The notes under the pieces were generated by a model that did no database searches, was not told where the DNA came from, and saw nothing but the letters and a program-made list of their open reading frames with translations. Position numbers and translations under genes: made by a program. Below, in pieces: positions 48,810 through 57,655 of a stretch of 64,000 nucleotides of DNA. The DNA comes from Streptomyces roseochromogenus subsp. oscitans DS 12.976 (lineage in GTDB: Bacteria > Actinomycetota > Actinomycetes > Streptomycetales > Streptomycetaceae). The stretch is taken from contig NZ_CM002285.1 in the NCBI RefSeq assembly GCF_000497445.1, forward strand, positions 2,240,091 through 2,304,090, given 5' to 3'. Position 1 is the first letter of the stretch, and each line of letters begins with the position of its first letter.

Positions 48810-49937
48810 TCATGTGTAGGGGCTGTCGGCGCCGGCGGCGGCCGGGTGGGAGGCGCGGGCCGGGCAGCAGCCGACCGGGCAGAGGTTGTGGGACGGGCCG
48901 AGGGCGCCCAGGGCGCAGGGGGTGACCTCCTGGCCGCGCTCCACGGCGGCGCGCTCGGTGATCAGCTCGCGGACGGCGGCGGCGAACCGCGGGTCGGCGC
49001 CGACCGTGGCCGAGCGGCGCAGGGGCAGGCCCAGTTCCTCGGCCTTGGCCTTGGCCTCGGTGTCGAGGTCGTACAGGACCTCCATGTGATCGGAGACGAA
49101 GCCGATGGGTGCCATGACGACGGCGGGGACGCCCTGGGTGTGCGCCGCCTCCAGGTGGTCGCAGATGTCCGGCTCCAGCCACGGGATGTGCGGGGCGCCG
49201 GAGCGGGACTGGTAGACCAGCCGCCAGGGGTGGTCGATCCCGGTGCGCTCGCGGACGGCGTCGGCGATCAGCTGGGCCACGTCCAGATGCTGCTCGACGT
49301 AGGCTCCGCCCTCCCCGTGGACCTCGACGGGGCCGGAGGTGTCGGCGGCGGAGGTCGGGATGGAGTGCGTGGTGAAGGCGATATGAGCGCCCGCGCGGAC
49401 GTCCTCGGGGAGCTCTTCGAGGGAGCGCAGCACGCCGTCGATCATGGGCTCGACGAAGCCCGGGTGGTTGAAGTAGTGGCGGAGTTTGTCGATCTTCGGC
49501 AGCTCCAGGCCCTCCGTCTCCAGCGTCGCGAGCGCGTCCGCGAGGTTCTCGCGGTACTGACGGCAGCCCGAGTAGGAGGCGTAGGCGCTGGTGGCGAGCA
49601 CGAGGATGCGGCGGCGGCCGTCGGCGACCATCTCGCGCAGGGTGTCCGTCAGATACGGCGCCCAGTTGCGGTTGCCCCAGTAGACGGGCAGGTCGAGGCC
49701 GTGCTCGGCGAAGTCCTTGCGCAAGGCGTCCAGCAGGGCGCGGTTCTGGTCGTTGATGGGGCTAACCCCACCGAACAGGAAGTAGTGCTGCCCGACTTCC
49801 TTCAGGCGTTCCTTCGGGATGCCGCGCCCGCGTGTGACGTTCTCCAGGAAGGGGACCACGTCGTCCGGGCCTTCGGGGCCGCCGAAGGAGAGCAGGAGCA
49901 GGGCGTCGTACGGGGTGGCATCGAGCGCGTCTGGCAT
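48810..49937 (-). CDS. hemH: Coproporphyrin III ferrochelatase
   Basis: A 375-residue ferrochelatase inserting Fe2+ into a porphyrin for haem synthesis. The N-terminal part has [20 protein letters not shown]. The catalytic His lies in FTTHSIP and the acidic site in [15 protein letters not shown]. Four Cys that can hold the actinobacterial [2Fe-2S] cluster are visible: one in YSGCRQY and three in the C-terminal tail ([14 protein letters not shown]). Actinobacteria use the coproporphyrin-dependent route, so coproporphyrin III is the expected substrate. The stop overlaps the possible upstream start of the phosphatase gene, so both are co-transcribed. Confidence 0.92.
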   Translation of the reverse strand: MPDALDATPYDALLLLSFGGPEGPDDVVPFLENVTRGRGIPKERLKEVGQHYFLFGGVSPINDQNRALLDALRKDFAEHGLDLPVYWGNRNWAPYLTDTLREMVADGRRRILVLATSAYASYSGCRQYRENLADALATLETEGLELPKIDKLRHYFNHPGFVEPMIDGVLRSLEELPEDVRAGAHIAFTTHSIPTSAADTSGPVEVHGEGGAYVEQHLDVAQLIADAVRERTGIDHPWRLVYQSRSGAPHIPWLEPDICDHLEAAHTQGVPAVVMAPIGFVSDHMEVLYDLDTEAKAKAEELGLPLRRSATVGADPRFAAAVRELITERAAVERGQEVTPCALGALGPSHNLCPVGCCPARASHPAAAGADSPYT

Positions 49938-50141
49938 GTCTCGATCCTGCCACCCGCCTCTGACAGCCGGGGAACAGCGGGGTGACGAGTCGGGTTCCAG
50001 TAGGTTTAGACCGGTTTTTACCCAGTCAATCCCCGGTCATTCCTCAGCCATTCCCTGGTCATCCGGGGTGCCATTAGGGTCCCCTAACTCGTAAGCTGTA
50101 TCAGCCGCATTCGCGCCTTACCGAGCCGCCCCGGAGACCAC

Positions 50142-51380
50142 GTGCCCAGCCCCTACAGAGCCCTGTTCGCCATGCCCGGCACCAAGGGCTTCTCCGCCGC
50201 GGGATTCGTCGGCCGGATGCCGCTGTCGATGATGGGCATCGGCGTGGTCACCATGATCTCCCAGCTGACCGGGCGGTACGGGCTCGCGGGCGCGCTGTCG
50301 GCCACCATCGCGCTGGCCGCCGCGGCGATCGGGCCCCAGATATCCCGGCTGGTGGACCAGCACGGGCAGCGCCGGGTGCTGCGTCCCGCGACCCTGGTGG
50401 CGCTCACCGCGGCGGCCGGGCTGCTGCTGGCCGCGCACTTCCGGTGGCCGGACTGGGTGCTGTTCGTGTGCGCGGCCGGGATCGGCTCGGTGCCTAGCCT
50501 GGGCGCGATGATCCGGGCCCGCTGGGCGGCGCTGTACCGGGGCACCGAGAAGCTGCACACCGCCTATTCGTTCGAGTCGGTCGTCGACGAGATCTGCTTC
50601 ATCTTCGGCCCGATCATCTCCATCGGACTGTCCACGGTCTGGTTCCCGGAGGCCGGGCCGCTGCTCGCCGCCTGCTCCCTGGCCACCGGCGTCTTCTGGC
50701 TCACCGCCCAGCGCGCCACCGAGCCGGCGCCGCACCCGCGCGAGCACCACGGCGGTGGTACGGCACTGCGCTCGGCGGGGCTGCAGGTCCTGGTGGCCAC
50801 CTTCATGGCGACCGGCGCGATCTTCGGGTCGGTGGACGTGGTCACCGTCGCCTTCGCCGACGAGCGCGGCCACAAGGGCGCGGCCAGCGTGGTCCTCGCG
50901 TTGTACGCGTCCGGTTCGTGTGTGGCCGGGGTGGTCTTCGGGCTGCTGAAGTTCGCCGGGGCACCGGAACGCCGCTGGCTGCTGGGCGTGGCAGCCATGG
51001 CCGTGAGTATGATCCCCCTCCTACTGGTCGGAAACTTGCCGCTTCTGGCCGTGGCGCTGTTCGTTGCGGGGCTGTCCATCGCACCGACGATGATCACGAC
51101 GATGTCCCTCATCGAAGAGCACGTACCTCGCGCGAAGATCACCGAAGGCATGACCTGGGTGAGCACCGGCCTCGCGGTCGGGGTCGCGCTCGGCTCGTCC
51201 GTGGCCGGCTCGGTGATCGACGCAGCCGGCGCGCGGGCCGGGTACGGGGTTCCGGCCGTGTCCGGGGCCGCCGCGGTCGCGGTGGGTTTCCTCGGGTACC
51301 GCCGGCTGCGCAGGCCGGCCGCGGGTCGGGGAGGCACCGTTGAGCAGCACGGCGAACGGGAAGAACGGCACCTGGCGTAA
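50142..51380 (+). CDS. MFS transporter
   Basis: A 412-residue MFS protein of about 12 helices. It begins with YRALFAMPGTKGFSAAGFVG, typical of a large Streptomyces MFS group annotated as putative efflux proteins, and contains LVDQHGQRRVLRPAT between helices 2 and 3. The start is GTG with CCGGAG upstream. The C-terminus overlaps the next gene by 41 bases. Substrate is unknown. The next gene encodes a sugar-lactone oxidase, so the two are translationally linked. Confidence 0.82.
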   Translation: MPSPYRALFAMPGTKGFSAAGFVGRMPLSMMGIGVVTMISQLTGRYGLAGALSATIALAAAAIGPQISRLVDQHGQRRVLRPATLVALTAAAGLLLAAHFRWPDWVLFVCAAGIGSVPSLGAMIRARWAALYRGTEKLHTAYSFESVVDEICFIFGPIISIGLSTVWFPEAGPLLAACSLATGVFWLTAQRATEPAPHPREHHGGGTALRSAGLQVLVATFMATGAIFGSVDVVTVAFADERGHKGAASVVLALYASGSCVAGVVFGLLKFAGAPERRWLLGVAAMAVSMIPLLLVGNLPLLAVALFVAGLSIAPTMITTMSLIEEHVPRAKITEGMTWVSTGLAVGVALGSSVAGSVIDAAGARAGYGVPAVSGAAAVAVGFLGYRRLRRPAAGRGGTVEQHGEREERHLA

Positions 51381-52668
51381 CTGGGGCGGGAACGTCACCG
51401 CCCGGCCCGCCCGGCAGGTCGCGCCGGCGTCGGTGGAGGAGCTGGCCGCGGCGGTGCGCCGGGCCGCCGAGGACGGCCTGAAGGTGAAGGCGGTCGGGAC
51501 CGGCCACTCCTTCACGTCGATAGCGGCCACCGACGGTGTGTTGATCCGCCCTCAACTGTTGACCGGTATCCGCAACATTGACCGGGAAGCCATGACCGTC
51601 ACGGTCGAGGCCGGCACCCCGCTCAAGAGACTCAATGCGGCTCTGGCCCGCGAGGGTCTGTCGCTGGCCAACATGGGCGACATCATGGAGCAGACCGTCT
51701 CCGGCGCCACCAGCACCGGCACGCACGGCACGGGCCGGGAGTCCGCCTCCATCGCCGCCCAGATCACAGGGCTCGAACTCGTCACGGCCGACGGTTCCGT
51801 GCTCACGTGCTCCGAGGAGGGGACCGCCGAAGAACGCGCCGTCTTCGCGGCCGCCCGAATAGGCCTCGGCGCCCTCGGCATCGTCACCGCGATCACCTTC
51901 GCCGTGGAGCCGCTGTTCCTGCTCACCGCGCGCGAGGAGCCGATGCCCTTCGAACGGGTCCTCGCCGAGTTCGATCAACTGTGGGCGGAGAACGAGCACT
52001 TCGAGTTCTACTGGTTCCCGCACACCGGCAACACCAACACCAAGCGGAACAACCGCAGCGCCGGTCCCGAGCAGCCCGTAGGGCAGCTGGCCGGCTGGTT
52101 CGAGGACGAATTCCTCTCCAACGGCGTCTTCCAGGTGGCCCAATGGGTCGGCCGCGCGGCCCCCGCCGCCATTCCCGCCATCGCCCAGATCTCCAGCAAG
52201 GCTCTCTCCGCGCGAACGTACACGGACATCCCGTACAAGGTCTTCACCTCGCCACGCCGGGTGCGCTTCGTGGAGATGGAGTACGCCGTCCCGCGCGCGG
52301 CCCTGGTGGAGACGCTGCGCGAGCTGAAGACCATGGTCGAGCGCTCGGGGCTGCGCGTCAGCTTCCCGGTCGAGGTGCGCACCGCCCCGGCCGACGACAT
52401 CACGCTGTCCACCGCCTCCGGGCGGGACAGCGCCTACATCGCCGTCCATATGTTCCGGGGCACGCCGTACCAGGCCTACTTCACCGCGGCCGAGCGGATC
52501 TTCACGGCGCACGAGGGCCGGCCGCACTGGGGCAAGGTGCACACCCGGGACGCCGAGTACTTCGCACGTGTGTACCCGCGCTTCGGCGAGTTCACTGCGC
52601 TGAGGGACCGCCTTGATCCGGAACGGCTGTTCCAGAACGACTACTTGCGGAGGGTTCTGGGGGCGTAG
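51340..52668 (+). CDS. FAD-linked D-arabinono-1,4-lactone oxidase family protein
   Basis: A 442-residue VAO-type flavoprotein. The N-terminal FAD-binding domain has WGGNVTARPARQVAPASVEE, VGTGHSFTSIAATDGVLIRP and GATSTGTHGTG. The C-terminal D-arabinono-lactone oxidase domain contains FEFYWFPHTGNTNTKRNNRS and ends HWGKVHTRDAEYF. The GHS motif suggests FAD attached through His. The start is TTG at 51340 with GGGAGG upstream, inside the 3' end of the MFS gene. It would oxidise a sugar lactone or polyol (relatives include xylitol/alditol oxidases). Confidence 0.85.
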   Translation: MSSTANGKNGTWRNWGGNVTARPARQVAPASVEELAAAVRRAAEDGLKVKAVGTGHSFTSIAATDGVLIRPQLLTGIRNIDREAMTVTVEAGTPLKRLNAALAREGLSLANMGDIMEQTVSGATSTGTHGTGRESASIAAQITGLELVTADGSVLTCSEEGTAEERAVFAAARIGLGALGIVTAITFAVEPLFLLTAREEPMPFERVLAEFDQLWAENEHFEFYWFPHTGNTNTKRNNRSAGPEQPVGQLAGWFEDEFLSNGVFQVAQWVGRAAPAAIPAIAQISSKALSARTYTDIPYKVFTSPRRVRFVEMEYAVPRAALVETLRELKTMVERSGLRVSFPVEVRTAPADDITLSTASGRDSAYIAVHMFRGTPYQAYFTAAERIFTAHEGRPHWGKVHTRDAEYFARVYPRFGEFTALRDRLDPERLFQNDYLRRVLGA

Positions 52669-53398
52669 GCGTCGCGGCGGACCCGCTGGGCGTGGGGGTC
52701 GGGGAAGACGGGCTCGGGCCGTCGCCCGGCTCCCCGCTCGGGGAGTTCCCGGGCGTCGGGGTCGCGCTATGGGTCGTACCACCGCCTGGGTCGGGCGCGT
52801 GCCGGCGGGACGGCGTCTCCGAAGGGCGCGGTGACCCGTCGGACTCGGAAGGGGATTCGGTTGTGGAGGCGGACGAGCCCCGGAAGGTGACGGCGTCGCT
52901 GACCGTCGTGCCCGTACCGCCGCTGAAGCTGCTGCCGGACACCAGCTCGTACGTCGTGATCCCGGCCATCGTCACCCCGAACACAAGGGCGGCCGCGACC
53001 GCCGGCCGGCGCCAGCTCTTCACACGCGCGCGGTAGACGGTGCCCTCGGTGAACTCGCCCGGCGCCGACGGCACTTGTGCCCGGGTGCGGGACCGGCCGC
53101 TGCCGTCCGGCACGTGTTCGCCGGGGCGGCCCACGACCGTCGCCTCCCTCAGCTGCTCCCCGGTCCGCTTGAAGAAGTGCTGGAACAGCGTGCCCCCGCA
53201 GGTGGCGACGATGCTGACGACTCCCGCGCCGAGGATCGTGCCGTACACCCCGAAGTACGACGCCAGTTTGGCCGCCACGACCGCCGCCAGGGCACTGCCC
53301 GCGACCTGGGGGACGCTCAGGTCGATCCGTTGGCGACCCGTATCGGGCGTTTCACGCATACCCGGAACTACCCTTCCTTTCCCTTGCTTGATCGACAT
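52592..53398 (-). CDS. Membrane-anchored hypothetical protein with Pro/Ser/Thr-rich C-terminus
   Basis: A 268-residue protein. The N-terminal region has two hydrophobic parts (QVAGSALAAVVAAKLASYFG and ILGAGVVSIVATCGGTLFQH), then a polar linker, a third helix at about residues 140-160 (AVAAALVFGVTMAGITTYEL) and a long extracellular tail of Pro, Ser, Thr and Gly. The start could be ATG 53398 or 53359. Its 3' end overlaps the convergent oxidase gene by 77 bases. I do not recognise a family. The tail suggests a cell-wall-spanning segment. Confidence 0.6.
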   Translation of the reverse strand: MSIKQGKGRVVPGMRETPDTGRQRIDLSVPQVAGSALAAVVAAKLASYFGVYGTILGAGVVSIVATCGGTLFQHFFKRTGEQLREATVVGRPGEHVPDGSGRSRTRAQVPSAPGEFTEGTVYRARVKSWRRPAVAAALVFGVTMAGITTYELVSGSSFSGGTGTTVSDAVTFRGSSASTTESPSESDGSPRPSETPSRRHAPDPGGGTTHSATPTPGNSPSGEPGDGPSPSSPTPTPSGSAATPTPPEPSASSRSGTAVPDQGGPSAQ

Positions 53399-53840
53399 TG
53401 GCCAACCGACTGCACGAGATAGGGACGTACGGTCGAAACCATTAGTTCCGTTTCTGGGGATTGCGTGAACTTCGCCACGTTCATGATCCGCAAAACCGGT
53501 TGCCAGGGGCCAAGTCGCCACCCTTACGAGAAGTTGGGCGGCGCGCCCATCCACGCACATGGTCCAAATGGAGTACTGTTGCGAGCCCTGGGTCCGGTCT
53601 CCCACCAGGGTGTCCGCGGCCTTGCAGGACCGCCGGGAGGGGGGCTGGTTGCACAGGGTGACAGATGTGGTCACTTTGCGTTGCGAACAGGTAACCGTGC
53701 CATAACGGCGGCCCAGGGCCAGTGCCCGACACGCCGGGCAACTCGGCAAGGTTGTGGCAGGCTGCACCCGGGCAGGCCACACTCGACTAGCGGAAGCAGC
53801 GACGCACGTGACGTCGGCAGGCACCACCCGGGAGGTCCCC
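53399..53840. other. Intergenic region before sepH
   Basis: No supported gene. The segment 53745-53795 (GGTTGTGGCAGGCTGCACCC then CACACTCGACTAG) looks like the sepH promoter. GGTGACAGATGTGGTCAC-like inverted sequence near 53660 could be a regulatory site. Confidence 0.35.
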
Positions 53841-54881
53841 ATGCCCGAACTGCGTGTCGTGGCCGTCTCGAATGACGGCACACGGCTGGTGCTGAAGGCT
53901 GCCGACTCAACGGAGTACACGCTTCCGATCGACGAACGGCTGCGCGCAGCCGTGCGCGGCGACCGGCCGCGCCTCGGCCAGATCGAGATCGAGGTCGAGA
54001 GCCATCTGCGCCCGCGTGACATCCAGGCGCGTATACGCGCCGGTGCCACCGCGGAAGAGGTCGCCCAGCTCGCCGGCATCCCCGTCGACCGGGTACGGCG
54101 CTTCGAGGGCCCGGTGCTGGCCGAGCGCGCCTTCATGGCCGAGCGCGCCCGCAAGACCCCGGTCCGCCGTCCCGGCGAGAACTCCGGCCCGCTGCTCGGC
54201 GAGGCCGTCCAGGAGCGGCTGCTGGTGCGCGGCGTCGAGAAGGACTCCGTGCAGTGGGACTCCTGGCGCCGCGACGACGGCACCTGGGAGGTCCTCCTCG
54301 TCTACCGGGTCGCGGGCGAACCGCACTCGGCGAGCTGGACGTACGACCCGCCCCGGCGACTGGTACAGGCCGTGGACGAGGAGGCGCGCTCGCTCATCGG
54401 CGAGTCCGACGACCTCGCCGTGCCCGAGCCGAGCTTCCCGTTCGTCCCGCGCATCGCCCGCCTCCCGCGCGAGCGTTCGATGGACCGCGCGCTCGAGCGG
54501 AGCGAGCGGGAGCGGCCGAGCCTGCCCGCGCAGCCGTCCGAGCCCGCCGAGGAGAGCACGGGCGAACGCGACTCGCTGACCAGCCTGCTGGAGGCCGTCC
54601 CTAGCTTCCGGGGCGACCTGGTGGTGCCGGAGCGCCCGTCGGAGACGCCGGAGGAGCCCGCCGAGGAACCGGCCGCCGAGGAACCGCCGGCTCCTGCCGC
54701 CTCGGCCGGTTCGGCCTACGCGGACGTCCTCATGCCGCGCTCGGTGGGCAGCCACCGCGACCGGCTCATCGGCGCGACCGACCGGCAGGCCGAGGCCGAC
54801 GGCGTCCGCCCTGGCCGCCGCGCCGCCGTGCCGAGCTGGGACGAGATCGTGTTCGGCACACGCCGTAAGAAACAGGAGTAA
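53841..54881 (+). CDS. sepH: Septation protein SepH (DUF3071)
   Basis: A 346-residue cell-division protein that stimulates FtsZ filament assembly in Streptomyces sporulation septation. The N-terminal DUF3071 domain (residues 1-165) starts MPELRVVAVSNDGTRLVLKA and contains the helix-turn-helix-like RAGATAEEVAQLAGIPVDRV. A long acidic, Pro-rich linker follows and a conserved C-terminal patch ends PSWDEIVFGTRRKKQE. I chose ATG 53841 because GGGAGG precedes it. A perfect terminator lies 20 bases downstream, so it is monocistronic. Confidence 0.93.
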   Translation: MPELRVVAVSNDGTRLVLKAADSTEYTLPIDERLRAAVRGDRPRLGQIEIEVESHLRPRDIQARIRAGATAEEVAQLAGIPVDRVRRFEGPVLAERAFMAERARKTPVRRPGENSGPLLGEAVQERLLVRGVEKDSVQWDSWRRDDGTWEVLLVYRVAGEPHSASWTYDPPRRLVQAVDEEARSLIGESDDLAVPEPSFPFVPRIARLPRERSMDRALERSERERPSLPAQPSEPAEESTGERDSLTSLLEAVPSFRGDLVVPERPSETPEEPAEEPAAEEPPAPAASAGSAYADVLMPRSVGSHRDRLIGATDRQAEADGVRPGRRAAVPSWDEIVFGTRRKKQE

Positions 54882-54901
54882 CGGGCCGTACGGAAACGGA
54901 G

Positions 54902-54931
54902 AATTGGGGGCACGCGTGCGTGCCCCCAATT
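54902..54931. terminator. Perfect bidirectional terminator between sepH and the rhodanese gene
   Basis: AATTGGGGGCAC (54902-54913) pairs with GTGCCCCCAATT (54920-54931) around GCGTGC. It is symmetrical and separates two convergent genes. Confidence 0.88.
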
Positions 54932-54968
54932 TCGGCTGCACGCGTGCGTGCCCCGTCTCCCGCTGCCG

Positions 54969-55829
54969 CTACTGCGGATCCGCGCCCACGGCCACCGGCC
55001 GGGACGGGTCCGAGGACCACTCGGACCAGGAACCGACGTACAGCTCCGCCGGAATACCGGCCACCGCGAGCGCGAGGACCTCGTGGGCGCCGGAGACGCC
55101 CGATCCGCAGTACACGCCGACCTCGGTGTCCGCGGACGCGCCCAGGGCCTTGAACCGGTCGCTCAGCTCCGCCGCGGGCAGGAAGCGGCCGTCGGGGCCC
55201 ACGTTCTCCGTCGTCGGCGCCGATACCGCACCCGGGATGTGCCCGCCGACCCGGTCGATCGGCTCCACCTCGCCGCGGTACCGCTCCCCCGCGCGCGCGT
55301 CCAGCAGCACGCCCGTGCGGGCCAGGGCGGCGGCCGCGTCCGCGTCGAGCAGCCCGGTGGCGGCCGGCTGCGGCCGGAAGTCGCCCTGGGCCGGTTCCGG
55401 TTCCCGCGTGGACAGTTCGCCCTGCCAGGACGGCAAGCCGCCGTCGAGGACCCGCACGTCCGGGTGACCCGTCCAGCGCAGCAGCCACCAGGCACGCGCG
55501 GCCGCCCAGCCCTGGCCACCGTCGTAGACGACGACCGGGCAGCCGGCCGACACACCCGCACGGCGCATCGCCGCGCCGAACTCCGCGAGGTCCGGCAGCG
55601 GATGCCGGCCGTGCTCCCCGGGCTCCCCGGCCAGTTCTCCGTCCAGGTCGACGAAGACCGCGCCGGGGATGTGCCCGGCCGCGTACTCGGCCCGCCCGTC
55701 GAAGGCCGGCGCGCCCGCCGCCTTGGCCATGCTCAGCTGCCAGCGCACGTCCAGCAGCACCGGCGGGCGCTCCTCAGTCAACTCATGCGCGAGTCCGGTT
55801 GCGGTGATGATGGCTCTCATGGGGTCCAT
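54969..55829 (-). CDS. Thiosulfate/3-mercaptopyruvate-type sulfurtransferase (two rhodanese domains)
   Basis: A 286-residue tandem rhodanese. The N-terminal inactive domain contains LLDVRWQLSMAKAAG and YAAGHIPGAVFVDLD. The C-terminal domain has LLDARAGERYRGEVEPID and the active-site Cys loop VYCGSGVSGAHEVLAL. The CGSGV loop is of the 3-mercaptopyruvate sulfurtransferase-like group. It transfers sulfane sulfur to cyanide or thiols. Start is ATG 55829, or possibly 55820. The 312 bases up to the VOC gene hold no recognisable gene. Confidence 0.88.
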   Translation of the reverse strand: MDPMRAIITATGLAHELTEERPPVLLDVRWQLSMAKAAGAPAFDGRAEYAAGHIPGAVFVDLDGELAGEPGEHGRHPLPDLAEFGAAMRRAGVSAGCPVVVYDGGQGWAAARAWWLLRWTGHPDVRVLDGGLPSWQGELSTREPEPAQGDFRPQPAATGLLDADAAAALARTGVLLDARAGERYRGEVEPIDRVGGHIPGAVSAPTTENVGPDGRFLPAAELSDRFKALGASADTEVGVYCGSGVSGAHEVLALAVAGIPAELYVGSWSEWSSDPSRPVAVGADPQ

Positions 55830-56141
55830 CCATACGCCAGGGGTGGCCGCGGCGTCCAGGTCCGGCTACTCTGCTCGGCCGGACAGGCTCGATCACGAGG
55901 CGTACGGGATCGAGCACGTGCTGTACAGCCGGCGGACACCCGTCGGCCATCGTCAGGAAGCGGCGACAAGCGACAGATCGGGCATCCTCCCGGGGGCAGG
56001 TCCGGGCGGCGGCGCGGAATCGCACGCGGCGCCGTGGAGGATGCGGGGACCGGCACGGGCGCGCCCGCCGCCGGCGTGCACACCCCTTCCGGGAAGCGGA
56101 AGCGACACGGCCACCGCGAGGGGCCGGGGAGAGAGTGATCG

Positions 56142-56933
56142 ATGACGGAGGCACGGGAGCCGGCCGGTCCGCACGCGCGGCGCGCGCCCGGCACGCCCTG
56201 CTGGGTGAGCCTGATGGCGCACGGGCTGGCCGCCACCGAGGAGTTCTACGGTGAGCTGTTCGGCTGGGAGTTCCGGCCGGGCCCGCAGCAGCTCGGCCCG
56301 TATGTGCGGGCGCTGCTCGACGGGCACGAGGTGGCGGGCATGGGCCAGCTGCCGCCGGACCGCCGGCTGCCGATCGCCTGGACGCCCTACCTCGCCTCGG
56401 ACGACGTGGACCAGACGGCCGAGGCGGTACGGCTGTGTGGCGGAACGGTGGCGGTGGGCCCGCTGGATGCCGCCGAAGCGGGGCGGATCGCCATCGCCGC
56501 GGACCCCTCCGGGGCGGTGTTCGGCATCTGGCAGGGCTCCGCACACCTCGGCACCGCGATCCACGGTGTGCCCGGGACGCCGGCCTGGAACGAGCTGGTG
56601 ACCTTCGAGACCGAGAGCGTCTCCAAGTTCTACGCGACGGTGTTCGGCTACGAACGGGAGCCGGTGGTGTCCGCCGACTTCGACTACGTGACCCTGTACC
56701 TCGCCGGCCGTCCGGTGGCCGGACTGCACGGCGTGGGCCATGGCCTGCCCCGCGACCGTGGACCGCACTGGCAGACGTACTTCGAGGTCGCCGACGCCGA
56801 CGCGACGGTGCGGCAGGTCGCGGACCTCGGCGGCCAGGTCGTACGGCAGCCGCACGACAGCCCGCACGGCCGGGTGGCGACGGTGGCGGACCCGGAGGGC
56901 GCGGAGTTCTCCGTGATCCAGAACCCGCGCTGA
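56142..56933 (+). CDS. VOC family protein with two glyoxalase-like domains
   Basis: A 263-residue protein of two vicinal-oxygen-chelate domains (about residues 18-130 and 145-260). The first contains CWVSLMAHGLAATEEFYGEL and FGWEF, the second WNELVTFETESVSKFYATVF and GPHWQTYFEVADADATVRQV. Each ends with a DPSGA or DPEGA strand followed by F. This tandem type is common in actinobacteria and is annotated as glyoxalase/bleomycin-resistance-like hydroxylase. Substrate is unknown. It converges with tdk. Confidence 0.82.
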   Translation: MTEAREPAGPHARRAPGTPCWVSLMAHGLAATEEFYGELFGWEFRPGPQQLGPYVRALLDGHEVAGMGQLPPDRRLPIAWTPYLASDDVDQTAEAVRLCGGTVAVGPLDAAEAGRIAIAADPSGAVFGIWQGSAHLGTAIHGVPGTPAWNELVTFETESVSKFYATVFGYEREPVVSADFDYVTLYLAGRPVAGLHGVGHGLPRDRGPHWQTYFEVADADATVRQVADLGGQVVRQPHDSPHGRVATVADPEGAEFSVIQNPR

Positions 56934-56958
56934 GCCGGCGGGGCCGCTCGGGGCGGGT

Positions 56959-57609
56959 TCAGCCGGACGAGACCGGCAGGACGTCCGGGGAGAGGGCCGC
57001 CGCGCGGGCCGACGCGGCGGTCATCCGGCGCCGGTGATGGCGGCGGCACAGCACCTCGTAGCCGACCTCGCCCGCCGCGTGGTCCACATCGCCGACGACC
57101 ACCTGGGCGCCCTCGACCACCATCTGGCCGCCCACCGTGCGGGCGTTGTGCGTGGCGCGGGCGCCGCACCAGCACAGCGCCTCCACCTGGAGCACCTCGA
57201 TGCGGTCGGCCAGCTCCACCAGCCGCTGCGAGCCGGGGAAGAGCTTGGAGCGGAAGTCGGTGGTGATCCCGAAGGCGTACACGTCCAGGCCGAGATCGTC
57301 CACCACGCGAGCGAGCTGGTCGATCTGCCCGGGCGCGAGGAACTGCGCCTCGTCCGCGATCACGTAGTCGGCCCGGCGGCCCTGGGAGAGGTGGTCCACC
57401 AGACAGGCGTACAGGTCCTGGTCGTCCGCCACCTCCACCGCGTCGGTGACCAGGCCGAGCCGGGAGGACAGCTTGCCCTCGCCCGCGCGGTCGTTCCGGG
57501 TGAAGATCATGCCGACGAGGCCGCGCGCGGAGCGGTTGTGCTCGATCTGCAGAGCCAGCGTCGACTTCCCGCAGTCCATCGTTCCGCAGAAGAACACCAG
57601 CTCGGGCAT
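56959..57609 (-). CDS. tdk: Thymidine kinase
   Basis: A 216-residue type II thymidine kinase that phosphorylates thymidine in the salvage pathway. The P-loop is GTMDCGKST (residues 9-17). The catalytic Glu lies in ADEAQFL (DEAQ motif), and the lasso domain has zinc ligands CWCGARATHNAR and a C-terminal CRRHH. I chose ATG 57609; a TTG at 57624 would add five residues. It lies downstream of the phosphatase-superfamily gene on the same strand, 46 bases away. Confidence 0.9.
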   Translation of the reverse strand: MPELVFFCGTMDCGKSTLALQIEHNRSARGLVGMIFTRNDRAGEGKLSSRLGLVTDAVEVADDQDLYACLVDHLSQGRRADYVIADEAQFLAPGQIDQLARVVDDLGLDVYAFGITTDFRSKLFPGSQRLVELADRIEVLQVEALCWCGARATHNARTVGGQMVVEGAQVVVGDVDHAAGEVGYEVLCRRHHRRRMTAASARAAALSPDVLPVSSG

Positions 57610-57655
57610 GAGGAGTTCGAGCACCTTTCGGTGGGAGTGGTCATGGCAGGGAGCG

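Noticed and set aside
53465..53875. Possible gene before sepH
   Set aside because: It overlaps the sepH start, has odd composition and no recognisable domain. The region is better explained as promoter sequence.
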